A stretch of 64,000 nucleotides of DNA from Streptomyces sp. YS415 (lineage in GTDB: Bacteria > Actinomycetota > Actinomycetes > Streptomycetales > Streptomycetaceae): assembly GCF_023544665.1 (NCBI RefSeq), contig NZ_JAMJFL010000001.1:434001-498000 (forward strand), written 5' to 3'. The position numbers and the translations under genes are program-made. Within the stretch, counting starts at the first letter, position 1. Each line of letters opens with the position of its first letter. Shown here piece by piece: positions 19,256 to 27,019 of this stretch. The notes below the pieces were generated by a model. That model saw nothing but the letters and a program-made list of their open reading frames with translations. It made no database searches and had not been told where the DNA came from.

Positions 19256-20080
19256 GTGACCATCCCACACGGGAGTTGGACCGACGGTACGCTGACCGCG
19301 CGGGACTTTCTCAAGCCGCAGCGGGTGGCGCGGGCGATGTTCCATCCGCGCTGGATACCGGCCTCGCTCGATGCGTCCGTCGAGGCCCTGAAAAAGATCA
19401 GGATCATCGCCGGGGCGGTCGCGGCGGTGGGCGTCTACACCTTCGTCGAGGGCGGGTTCGCCTTCGACGAGGTCCTGGAGAACGCGCTGACCGCGTCCGC
19501 GGTACTGCTGCTGATCACCCCGCTCACGGTCGGTGTGATGCTCTACCGCTGGCGGCGCGCGGGCAACTGGCGGCTGGTGCGGCGGCCGCTGATGAACTCG
19601 CTGAAGCTGCTGCTGCTGTTCATCGGCTCGGTCGTCACGACGGTGCTGCTGTTCCAGCTGTCGGCGGCGATCGGGGGCATCCTGATGCTGCCGTTCGGCC
19701 TCGCGGCGCTCTGGATGACCGGCTTCGTCGCCGCGGGCGCCTTCCGGGTCTCCGGGAACTTCTTCGGCACGGCCGCCGTGCACCGCTGCCTGCCGCCGCT
19801 GCTCGCCACGGTCACGACCTGGCTGATGGCCGTCCCGGATCTCCTCACGGGCGATCTGCACGGCCTCGGCCTGGCGATGGGCATCCTGTTCATCCTGGGC
19901 GCGCCGGTGACCGTCACGAGCATCGCGCTGCTGGAGATGGGGCGGCTGAAGCGGTACTACGGCATCCGGCTGGACGCGCATCCGGCGACAGTGCCGCCGG
20001 TGATCCCACCGATGCCGCCGACTCCGCCGCCGTACGTTCCTCCGCACGGGCATCCCCCGTACCGGCCCTACGGGGGATGA
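19256..20080 (+). CDS. Multi-pass membrane protein of unknown function with proline-rich tail
   Basis: Not recognised as a named family; it resembles Yip1-type membrane proteins of actinobacteria. The 274 aa include about five hydrophobic segments (near residues 48-66, 78-98, 120-150, 150-170 and 205-225), then a cytoplasmic-looking tail rich in Pro, His and Tyr (PPMPPTPPPYVPPHGHPP). The GTG start is set by GGGGGAG 5 bp upstream, which is one arm of an inverted repeat. It lies downstream of pgi on the same strand and is convergent with the FtsX-type gene, only 16 bp apart. Confidence 0.75.
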   Translation: MTIPHGSWTDGTLTARDFLKPQRVARAMFHPRWIPASLDASVEALKKIRIIAGAVAAVGVYTFVEGGFAFDEVLENALTASAVLLLITPLTVGVMLYRWRRAGNWRLVRRPLMNSLKLLLLFIGSVVTTVLLFQLSAAIGGILMLPFGLAALWMTGFVAAGAFRVSGNFFGTAAVHRCLPPLLATVTTWLMAVPDLLTGDLHGLGLAMGILFILGAPVTVTSIALLEMGRLKRYYGIRLDAHPATVPPVIPPMPPTPPPYVPPHGHPPYRPYGG

Positions 20081-20096
20081 CGCCCCGCGGGTGACG

Positions 20097-22379
20097 TCAG
20101 GCCACGGCGCTCAACGTGTCCGTCAGCCGGCGCCGGGCGGCCCGGGCCGCCGGAAGCGCGGCAAGCGCAGCCGACCCCGCCACCGCCGCCGTGCCGAACG
20201 CCAGCAGCAGAGCGGCGGACGGGCCGTCCGCTATGCCGGCCCCGATGCCGCTCGAGCTGCCCTGGGCGTCGATCAGCCACCGCCCGAGGGGCGCCCCCAG
20301 GGCCGTGGCGACGAGCACCGCGGCCAGGGCCGTGCACGCCGTCGCCATCACCGTGATCCCCGTGATCTGCCGGGGCGAGAGCCCGATCGCCTTCAGCGCC
20401 AGCAGATCCCGTTCGCTCTCCCGGACCATGCCGCCGATGGCCGTCAGCAGCTCGATCAGCCCGATCAGCGCCAGCACGGTGATCAGGCCGACCACGACCG
20501 CGCGCAGGGGGGAGAGGCCGTCGGCGGGGTTGGGCACGGTGTGCACGTCCAGGTGCCCGCGCCCGGCCGCGGTCAGCCGGTCCGCGACCTCGGCCGGGTC
20601 CGCGCCCGGCCGCAGCCGGAGTTCCCAGCGGGTCGGGGTGAGGCCGGGGTCGTTCTCCCGCAGGGTGTCCAGCGAGGTCGAAATGACCCGTCCGGCGTTC
20701 TCCGGTTCGATGCTGCGGCCGACGATGTGCAGGATCTGCGGCTGGTCGCCGACGGTCATCCGGACCCAGTCCCCGACCCGCGCGTCCAGCAGGTTCAGCA
20801 GCCCCTGCCCGGCCACCGCCTCGTCCCGGCCGCTCGGCGGGCGGCCCTCGGCGAGGGCATGGGGGTAGGGGTCCTCCCGGGTGCCGAGGCCGCGCAGCGC
20901 GATCGTGGAGGTCTGGCCCGGGACCAGCGCCGCGACCTCGACGCCCGGGTGGACCGCGGCGACCTGCGGCTCCTGGTCCAGCAGCGCGCGGGCGTCGCGG
21001 GCGCCGATGCCGGAGTCCGTGTGGACGGTGAGCGCGGTGGGCAGGCCGATCTGCTCCGGGCGGTGCTGGAAGCGGTCGATGGTGCTCCACGCGCTGAGCG
21101 CCACGACGATCAGCAGCAGCGGCAGCGCGAGCCGGGCGACGGTGGCGAGGGTGCGCGGCCGGCGGGCGAACGCGGTGTGCCAGCCCAGCACCAGCGCGGG
21201 GGACAGCCGTAGCCCCAGCATGCGCCGGACCGGTGCCGACAGACCGCCGCCGGCCGGAGCCGCCGGCCGCGGGACCGGCACCGGAGGCACCCGGCCCGCC
21301 CGCCAGGCCGCGAGGCCGGTGGTCGCGGCGATCAGCAGGACCGCGCAGGCCGGCACCGCGAACAGGGCCACCGCGTGTCCCGGCAGGCCCTGCCACACGC
21401 CGACCGCGTCGCCGAGGCGGCCGGGAAGGCGGTTGCCCAGGGCCTCGGTGAGCGCGACCGCGAAGACGGCGCCGAGCAGGGCGTAGGCGAGGTGCTGGAG
21501 GAGGTAGACGCGGACGACCTGGCCCGGGGTGAAGCCGATGGCCTTCAGGATCGAGATGTCCCGCAGATGGCCGCGGATGCGGGTGCCGATCGCGCCGTGC
21601 ACGGCGAGTCCGGCGGCGAGCAGGGCACCGAGGCCGAACAGGCCCAGCACCTGGCCGAGCAGCCGGTTGTCGCCCTGCTCCTCGGCGCGGGCCTGCTGCC
21701 AGGTGGTGACCTCGCCGACCGCGCCCGCGCCCAGCTCGGTGACGGCGCGCTGGACGGCGTAGTCGGTGTCCTCGGGGTCGGTCAGGCGCAGGCCGGTGAC
21801 CTGGCCGCTCGGATCGGGCACGGCGGACGGCAGGGCCCAGACCAGTCCGGGCCGTTCACCGGGCCGGTAGCGGGGCTCCGCGCTGTCGGCGACGCCGAGG
21901 ACGGTGAGGGTCCGCGCGGTGCCGGGCAGGGTGAGGGTGTCCCCGGGGGCGGCGAGCAGGGTGCGGGCGAGGCGGGATTCCAGCACGACACCGTCGGGGG
22001 TGGCCGGGTCCAGCCAGTGCCCGGAGGTGAGCAGCGGACGGCCGACGGCGGGCTGTTCGGGGGTGCCGCGCAGCTCGACCGAGGCGCGGGCGCCGCGGGA
22101 GGCGAGGGTGGCCGGGGCGGTGGGGTAGGGGCCGGCGACGGAGGCGACACCGTCGAGGGCGGTCAGCCGGCCCGCGTCGGCGGAGGGTTCCGTGTGCAGC
22201 CAGACGTGGGCGCCGCGGGACTGGGTGAAGACGCGCTGCCAGGGGTTGGTGGCGTAGCCGAACAGGGCCGTGGCCAGCAGCAGGGAGGCGACGACGCCCG
22301 CGGTGGCGAGGACCAGGAACAGGGCCTCGCCGCGGTGCGTGCGCAGATCGGACTGCGCCCAGCGCAGGGTGGCTCGCAT
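20097..22379 (-). CDS. FtsX-type ABC transporter permease
   Basis: Permease of the MacB/FtsX/LolC type, 760 aa, for export or outer-leaflet extraction of lipids, peptides or drugs. It has a first transmembrane helix after the N-terminus, a large extracytoplasmic domain (residues about 45-230) and an FtsX core of three helices (about 255-365; ISILKAIGFTPGQV). A second half repeats this with a second extracytoplasmic domain and FtsX core (about 640-755; LLALKAIGLSPRQITGI). It thus looks like a fused duplication. The companion ATPase and PadR regulator lie upstream on the same strand, with a 123-bp gap holding a 9-bp inverted repeat. Confidence 0.9.
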   Translation of the reverse strand: MRATLRWAQSDLRTHRGEALFLVLATAGVVASLLLATALFGYATNPWQRVFTQSRGAHVWLHTEPSADAGRLTALDGVASVAGPYPTAPATLASRGARASVELRGTPEQPAVGRPLLTSGHWLDPATPDGVVLESRLARTLLAAPGDTLTLPGTARTLTVLGVADSAEPRYRPGERPGLVWALPSAVPDPSGQVTGLRLTDPEDTDYAVQRAVTELGAGAVGEVTTWQQARAEEQGDNRLLGQVLGLFGLGALLAAGLAVHGAIGTRIRGHLRDISILKAIGFTPGQVVRVYLLQHLAYALLGAVFAVALTEALGNRLPGRLGDAVGVWQGLPGHAVALFAVPACAVLLIAATTGLAAWRAGRVPPVPVPRPAAPAGGGLSAPVRRMLGLRLSPALVLGWHTAFARRPRTLATVARLALPLLLIVVALSAWSTIDRFQHRPEQIGLPTALTVHTDSGIGARDARALLDQEPQVAAVHPGVEVAALVPGQTSTIALRGLGTREDPYPHALAEGRPPSGRDEAVAGQGLLNLLDARVGDWVRMTVGDQPQILHIVGRSIEPENAGRVISTSLDTLRENDPGLTPTRWELRLRPGADPAEVADRLTAAGRGHLDVHTVPNPADGLSPLRAVVVGLITVLALIGLIELLTAIGGMVRESERDLLALKAIGLSPRQITGITVMATACTALAAVLVATALGAPLGRWLIDAQGSSSGIGAGIADGPSAALLLAFGTAAVAGSAALAALPAARAARRRLTDTLSAVA

Positions 22380-22502
22380 GCGGCTCAGACCCCTTGAGGA
22401 CGGTCGTGGGCCTGCATGCCGGTCCCCGGGCTCCGGCGTACGGAAGTGCCACGACCGGCGTGCGTCCGGCTCAGGCCCCGGGGATCGTCGTACGCCCGCA
22501 TG

Positions 22503-23309
22503 TCAGTCCCTGAGTTCCAGCACGCCGGATATGCCGGCGCGGCGCGGCGGGGTGTCGTCGGCGAGCGTCGCGTCGTCGGCTATGCGCCCGTCGAAGAAGC
22601 TGATCACCCGGTCCGCGGCGCTCGCGAGCCGGGCGTCGTGCGTGACCAGCAGGATCGTCTGGCCGCGCTGGTGGAAGCGGGACAGCAGCCGCATCACCTC
22701 GCGGGTGCCCTTGCTGTCGAGGCTGCCCGCGGGCTCGTCGGCGAGCAGCAGCGGGGGATGGTTGACCAGGGCGCGGGCGAGCGCGACCCGCTGCTGCTCG
22801 CCGCCGGACAGCTCGCCCGGCATGCTGCGCTCCTTGCCCGCGAGACCCAGCTCGGCCAGCAGCTCCTCGCGCTCGGCGCGGGCCTTCTTCGGCGGGACGC
22901 CGGCGAGCAGGGCGGGCAGTTCGACATTGTCGGCGACGGACAGGTTCGAGACCAGGTTGAAGAACTGGAAGACGATCCCGATGCGCTTCCTGCGCTCGAC
23001 GGCCCAGCGGGCCTCGCTCCAGGTGTCCGTGGCCACGCCGTCCAGGCGGATGCTGCCGCTGTCCGGCCGTTGCAGACCGCCCAGCAGGTGCAGCAGCGTC
23101 GACTTCCCGGCCCCGGACGGGCCGGTGATCGCGGTGAACTCGCCGCGTGCCACGGACAGGTCGACGCCGCGCACAGCATGCGCCGGGGCGCCCTCGCCGT
23201 AGTGCGTCTTGGCCAGGCCCTCGGCGCGCAGCACGGGGGCGGGGCCGTCGGCGTGCGGCACGGAACCGGGACCGTCGGCGTGCGGCGCAGGAGCGGGACC
23301 GTCGCTCAT
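22503..23309 (-). CDS. ABC transporter ATP-binding protein (LolD/MacB type)
   Basis: ATPase that powers the FtsX-type permease downstream. The 268 aa show Walker A GPSGAGKS, Q-loop VFQFFNLV, signature LSGGEQQR, Walker B LLLADEP and the H-loop VTHD. The first 28 residues are a low-complexity extension in which PHADGP is repeated, coded by a short tandem DNA duplication (near 23245-23300). This extension is absent from typical family members and may be dispensable. The ATG overlaps the PadR stop by 4 bp. Confidence 0.93.
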   Translation of the reverse strand: MSDGPAPAPHADGPGSVPHADGPAPVLRAEGLAKTHYGEGAPAHAVRGVDLSVARGEFTAITGPSGAGKSTLLHLLGGLQRPDSGSIRLDGVATDTWSEARWAVERRKRIGIVFQFFNLVSNLSVADNVELPALLAGVPPKKARAEREELLAELGLAGKERSMPGELSGGEQQRVALARALVNHPPLLLADEPAGSLDSKGTREVMRLLSRFHQRGQTILLVTHDARLASAADRVISFFDGRIADDATLADDTPPRRAGISGVLELRD

Positions 23310-23821
23310 TCCAGCTCCTCCAGTTCTTCCTGGCAGCGCTCCAGCCAGTCGAGATCGGCCTGGAGATGCAGCATCGCGCCCTCGATCAGCAGATGGGCGA
23401 TGCGGTTGTCGCGGTCTTCGGCGGCAGCCAGCTTGGAGAGGTTGCGCATGGTGGTGAGGTACTGGCGCCGCTGTTTGTTGATGAGGGCGATCGGGTCGGC
23501 GAGGTGGGTCCGGGGGGCGAGGGCCAGCTTCATGAAGAACTCGTCCCGCACCCGCGGCTCGTCCTCGGTCTCCTCGAACCAGGCGCTCAGCGCCTCCCGC
23601 CCGGCGTCGGTGAGGTGGTAGACCTTCTTGTTGGGCCGGCTGGACTGTTCGACGTCCTCGCCCTCGATCAGTCCCGACTTCTCGAGGCGGCCGAGGGTGA
23701 CATAGATCTGGCCGACGTTCGGCTGAGGGTACGCCGAGCCCAGCAGTTGCTCAAGGTCCTGCTTGAGCTCGTAGCCGTGGGCGGGGCCGCGCGCGAGGAG
23801 TGCCAGGAGGGGCAGGCGCAC
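23306..23821 (-). CDS. PadR-family transcriptional regulator
   Basis: Winged-helix repressor of the PadR family, 171 aa. The N-terminal domain reads LLALLARGPAHGYELKQDLEQ, then QPNVGQIYVTLGRLEKSGLIE and KVYHLTDAGREAL. A C-terminal alpha-helical dimerisation region (about residues 95-171) puts it in the Vir/PadR-s2 class, as seen with FtsX-type exporters. GTG start with GAGGAGG upstream. It is the first gene of the regulator-ATPase-permease operon and probably represses it from the dyad at 23875-23889. Ligand unknown. Confidence 0.92.
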   Translation of the reverse strand: MRLPLLALLARGPAHGYELKQDLEQLLGSAYPQPNVGQIYVTLGRLEKSGLIEGEDVEQSSRPNKKVYHLTDAGREALSAWFEETEDEPRVRDEFFMKLALAPRTHLADPIALINKQRRQYLTTMRNLSKLAAAEDRDNRIAHLLIEGAMLHLQADLDWLERCQEELEELE

Positions 23822-23874
23822 TCGTGCTGTCCTCCTCGGGCCTCGGTAATGTGCGACAGGCCCTAGTATCGCGC

Positions 23875-23889
23875 ATACCTAACAGGTAT
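23875..23889. promoter_or_regulatory. Dyad operator between PadR operon and solute-binding gene
   Basis: ATACCT-AAC-AGGTAT is a perfect 15-bp dyad 54 bp upstream of the padR-type start and 56 bp upstream of the divergent solute-binding gene. It contains the 9-mer TACCTAACA, which recurs twice more near 25.2-25.4 kb. Probable PadR binding site (inference). Confidence 0.6.
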
Positions 23890-23944
23890 ACATGGCCCTT
23901 GTCCCGGGCGACGATGCCCGTGCCGGTTGTACAGGGAGGAACCT

Positions 23945-25216
23945 ATGCGGTGGATCCACGCCGCCGGTAGGGGCCTCCTCGTTCTGCTCGTGGTGATGAC
24001 CGGTTACGCGGCCTCCGGCGTCGGCGGCGGCGACGCGGACGGTACCGGCCGCGGACCGCTCACCCTGGCCACCGCCGGTGATCTCACCGGCTATCTCGGC
24101 CCCCTGCTGGAGGGCTGGAACCGCACGCACCCCGGGGAACGGGTCACCCTCGTCGAGCTGCCCGACTCCGCCGACGAGACCCACGCCCAGATGGCCACCG
24201 ATCTCCGGGACGGCGGCCGGGGCCGGTTCGACGTGCTGAACATCGACGTGAACTGGACCTCCGAGTTCGCGGCGGCGGGCTGGATCAGGCCGCTGCCCCG
24301 CGACCGCTTCCCGCTGGGGACCTTCCTGCGCCCGGTCGTCGACACGGCCACCTACGACGGCCGGCTCTACGCCGTCCCCTACGTGACCAACGCCGGCCTG
24401 CTCCTGTACCGCAAGGACGTCCTCGCCGAGGAAGGCGTCGAGCCGCCGCGCACCTGGGCCGAGCTGGAGCGGCTCGCGAAGACCGTCGCCCCCGAGCACG
24501 GGCTCGACGGGTACGCCGGCCAGTTCCTGCCCTACGAAGGGCTCACCGTCAACGCGGCCGAGGCCGTCTACTCGGCGGGCGGTTCCATCCTCGGCGGTGA
24601 GGGCGAGCGCGTCACCGTGGACTCGGCCGCCGCGCGCGAGGGCATCGGCTTCCTGGCGCGCGGGGTGCGCGAGGGCTGGATCCCCCGGCGGGCGCTGGCC
24701 TACAAGGAGGAGGAGTCCAAGCAGGCCTTCCAGGACGGGCGTCTGCTGTTCCTCCGCAACTGGCCCTACGCCTATGTCGTCGCCTCGGCCGAGGGCTCGC
24801 CGGTCGCCGGGAAGGTCGGCGCGGTGCCGTTGCCGGGCCCCGACGGGCCGGGGACCAGTGTGCTCGGCGGCTCCAATCTGGCCGTGAGCACCCATGCCCG
24901 GCACCCCGACTCCGCCGCGCGTCTGATGGCGTACCTGACCAGTGAGCGCGTCCAGCGCCAGGTGCTCACGCGCGGCGCGCTGCCGCCGGTGCGGGCGGAG
25001 CTGTACGAGGATCCCGCGCTGATCCGGGAGTTCCCCTACCTCCCGACCCTGCGCGAGAGCGTGCTCACGGCCGCCCCGCGCCCCAAGAGCCCGCGCTACG
25101 ACCAGGTCAGCCTTGTGGTGCAGGCGGTGGTGCGGGACGCGATGACCGGGCGCAGCACGCCCGAGGCGGCGGTGCGGAGACTGGCGCGCGAGCTGGCCGC
25201 CGTCTCCGGTCGGTAG
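23945..25216 (+). CDS. Extracellular solute-binding protein, family 1, lacking the lipobox cysteine
   Basis: Sugar-type solute-binding protein of an ABC importer, 423 aa. The mature part is typical: ATAGDLTGYLGPLLEGWNRTHPGERV, VPYVTNAGLLLYRKDVL, LRNWPYAYVVAS and LGGSNLAVSTHARHP. The signal sequence ends VVMTGYAAS, where family members have a TGC lipobox; residue 21 is Tyr (TAC) instead of Cys. It should therefore be secreted or stay as a membrane-anchored precursor rather than be a lipoprotein, unless this is a sequence error. The ATG at 23945 has GGGAGG upstream; an in-frame TTG at 23927 is rejected. It precedes the alpha-glucosidase gene and probably serves the same importer. Confidence 0.9.
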   Translation: MRWIHAAGRGLLVLLVVMTGYAASGVGGGDADGTGRGPLTLATAGDLTGYLGPLLEGWNRTHPGERVTLVELPDSADETHAQMATDLRDGGRGRFDVLNIDVNWTSEFAAAGWIRPLPRDRFPLGTFLRPVVDTATYDGRLYAVPYVTNAGLLLYRKDVLAEEGVEPPRTWAELERLAKTVAPEHGLDGYAGQFLPYEGLTVNAAEAVYSAGGSILGGEGERVTVDSAAAREGIGFLARGVREGWIPRRALAYKEEESKQAFQDGRLLFLRNWPYAYVVASAEGSPVAGKVGAVPLPGPDGPGTSVLGGSNLAVSTHARHPDSAARLMAYLTSERVQRQVLTRGALPPVRAELYEDPALIREFPYLPTLRESVLTAAPRPKSPRYDQVSLVVQAVVRDAMTGRSTPEAAVRRLARELAAVSGR

Positions 25217-25238
25217 TTCCGTAGCTCTGCTAGTTACT

Positions 25239-25247
25239 TGTTAGGTA
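25239..25247 (-). promoter_or_regulatory. Copy of the TACCTAACA motif after the first solute-binding gene
   Basis: On the minus strand this is TACCTAACA, identical to the core of the 23875-23889 dyad and to 25353-25361. It sits inside an imperfect repeat GTTAC-7-GTAAC. Confidence 0.4.
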
Positions 25248-25331
25248 ACGCGAGCATCTCATCTGGGTTCAGCATGGACCGGTAAGTCCCTATTTCGCAC
25301 CCCAACCCAACGGTAACTCCTGTTCTTTTCA

Positions 25332-25373
25332 TTGACACCGCTCGGACACGCCTACCTAACATGCATACATGTT
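25332..25373 (+). promoter_or_regulatory. Promoter and dyad of a leaderless alpha-glucosidase transcript
   Basis: TTGACA (25332-25337) and TAACAT (25357-25362) are separated by 19 bp, and the -10 box ends 6 bp before the ATG at 25369. No ribosome-binding site is present, so the mRNA probably starts at the start codon. The dyad AACATG-cata-CATGTT (25358-25373) covers the -10 box and start codon, and TACCTAACA lies at 25353-25361. A repressor bound here would block initiation. Confidence 0.65.
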
Positions 25374-26979
25374 GAGTAAGTACCGCTGGTGGCGTGACGC
25401 GGTGATCTATCAGGTGTACGTCCGCAGCTTCCTGGACAGCACCGGCGACGGCGTCGGCGATCTCGCCGGGGTCCGGGCCGGACTGCCGTATCTGAAGAAG
25501 CTCGGCGTCGACGGGATCTGGCTGAGCCCCTTCTATCCCTCGCCGCAGCACGACCACGGCTACGACGTCGCCGACTACCGGGACGTCGACCCCCTCTTCG
25601 GCGACCTCGCCGAGTTCGACCTGCTGATGGCGGCCGCCCGGCGGCTCGGCGTCAAGGTGCTGCTGGACATCGTCCCGAACCACTGCTCCAGCGAGCACCC
25701 GTGGTTCCGTGAGGCCCTCGCCGCCGAGCCCGGGAGCGCGGCCCGCGCCCGCTTCCACTTCGCCGACGGCCGCGGCCCGGACGGCGCCGAGCCGCCCAAC
25801 AACTGGCACTCGATGTTCGGCGGCCCGGCCTGGACCCGGGTCGAGGACGGCCAGTGGTACCTGCACATGTTCGCGCCCGAGCAGCCCGACTGGAACTGGC
25901 GCAACCCCGAGATCGGCGCCGAGTTCGACCAGGTGCTGCGCTTCTGGCTCGACCGGGGCGTCGACGGCTTCCGCATCGACGTCGCCGCCGGACTCTTCAA
26001 GCACCCGGACCTGCCCGACTCGGACGACCCCGAGGCCGACGCCCGCACCCGCGACTCGGTCAACCCGCTCGCCTGGAACCAGCCCGAGGTGCACGAGGTG
26101 TGGCGCCGGTGGCGGGCCGTGTGCGAGGAGTACGCCGCCCGCGACGGCCACGACCGGCTCCTGGTCGGCGAGGTCTCCGTGCCGACCGCCCGCGAACACG
26201 CCCTGTACGTCCGCCCGGACGAACTCCACCAGGCCTTCTTCTTCGACCTGCTCGGCGCCCCCTGGGACGCGGACGCCTTCCGCAAGGTCATCTCCGAGGC
26301 CATGCAGGACATCGCCGGCACCGGCTCGACGGTCACCTGGGTCCTCAACAACCACGACCAGGTCCGCACCGTCACCCGCTACGGCGAACCCGCCACCGAG
26401 GGCAGCGGCCTCGGCGCCGCCCGCGCCCGCGCCGCCGCGCTGCTGATGCTGGCGCTGCCCGGGGCCGCGTACATCTACCAGGGCGAGGAGCTGGGGCTTC
26501 CCGAGGTCGTCGATCTGCCCGACGACGTGCTCACCGACCCGATCTTCCGGCGCACCGGGAACCGCGCCCGGATCAGGGACGGCTGCCGGGTGCCGCTGCC
26601 CTGGTCGGGACAGGCCTCGCCGTTCGGCTTCACCTCGGGCGTCGAGGGCGCCAAGCCCTGGCTGCCGCAGCCGTCGTACTTCGCCGAGTACGCCACCGAC
26701 CGGGCCCTCGCCGACACCCGCTCCTTCTGGCACCTGTACCGCGACGGCCTCCAACTGCGGTCCTCACTGCCCCAGTTGGGCGAGGGCGAGCTGCACTGGC
26801 TGGACAGCGCGCCCGGCGTTCTCGCCTTCACCCGCGGCGACGGGGTGGTCTGCGCCGTCAACTTCGGCACCGCCCCCGCCCCCCCGCCGGTCTCCGGCAC
26901 CCCGCTGCTGTCCAGCGGCCCCTGCCCGGCCGGCGTACTGCCCGGCGCCACCGCCGCCTGGTGGATCGGCGACCTCTGA
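25369..26979 (+). CDS. Alpha-glucosidase (GH13 family)
   Basis: Cytoplasmic glycoside hydrolase of family GH13 (oligo-1,6-glucosidase/alpha-glucosidase subgroup), 536 aa, that would split imported alpha-glucosides to glucose. It has no signal peptide. The (beta/alpha)8 motifs are complete: DIVPNH, GFRIDVA with nucleophile Asp204, LVGEVSV with acid/base Glu268, and NNHDQ with Asp330. The start WWRDAVIYQVYVRSF is typical. It is the first gene of alpha-glucosidase/solute-binding/permease/permease. Maltose, isomaltose or trehalose-like sugars are all possible substrates. Confidence 0.93.
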   Translation: MLSKYRWWRDAVIYQVYVRSFLDSTGDGVGDLAGVRAGLPYLKKLGVDGIWLSPFYPSPQHDHGYDVADYRDVDPLFGDLAEFDLLMAAARRLGVKVLLDIVPNHCSSEHPWFREALAAEPGSAARARFHFADGRGPDGAEPPNNWHSMFGGPAWTRVEDGQWYLHMFAPEQPDWNWRNPEIGAEFDQVLRFWLDRGVDGFRIDVAAGLFKHPDLPDSDDPEADARTRDSVNPLAWNQPEVHEVWRRWRAVCEEYAARDGHDRLLVGEVSVPTAREHALYVRPDELHQAFFFDLLGAPWDADAFRKVISEAMQDIAGTGSTVTWVLNNHDQVRTVTRYGEPATEGSGLGAARARAAALLMLALPGAAYIYQGEELGLPEVVDLPDDVLTDPIFRRTGNRARIRDGCRVPLPWSGQASPFGFTSGVEGAKPWLPQPSYFAEYATDRALADTRSFWHLYRDGLQLRSSLPQLGEGELHWLDSAPGVLAFTRGDGVVCAVNFGTAPAPPPVSGTPLLSSGPCPAGVLPGATAAWWIGDL

Positions 26980-27019
26980 GTTCTCCGTCAACTCCCCATC
27001 CCCCGAAGGGACATCAACG

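Noticed and set aside
23927..23944. Upstream TTG start for the first solute-binding protein
   Set aside because: It overlaps the GGGAGG site that serves the ATG at 23945.
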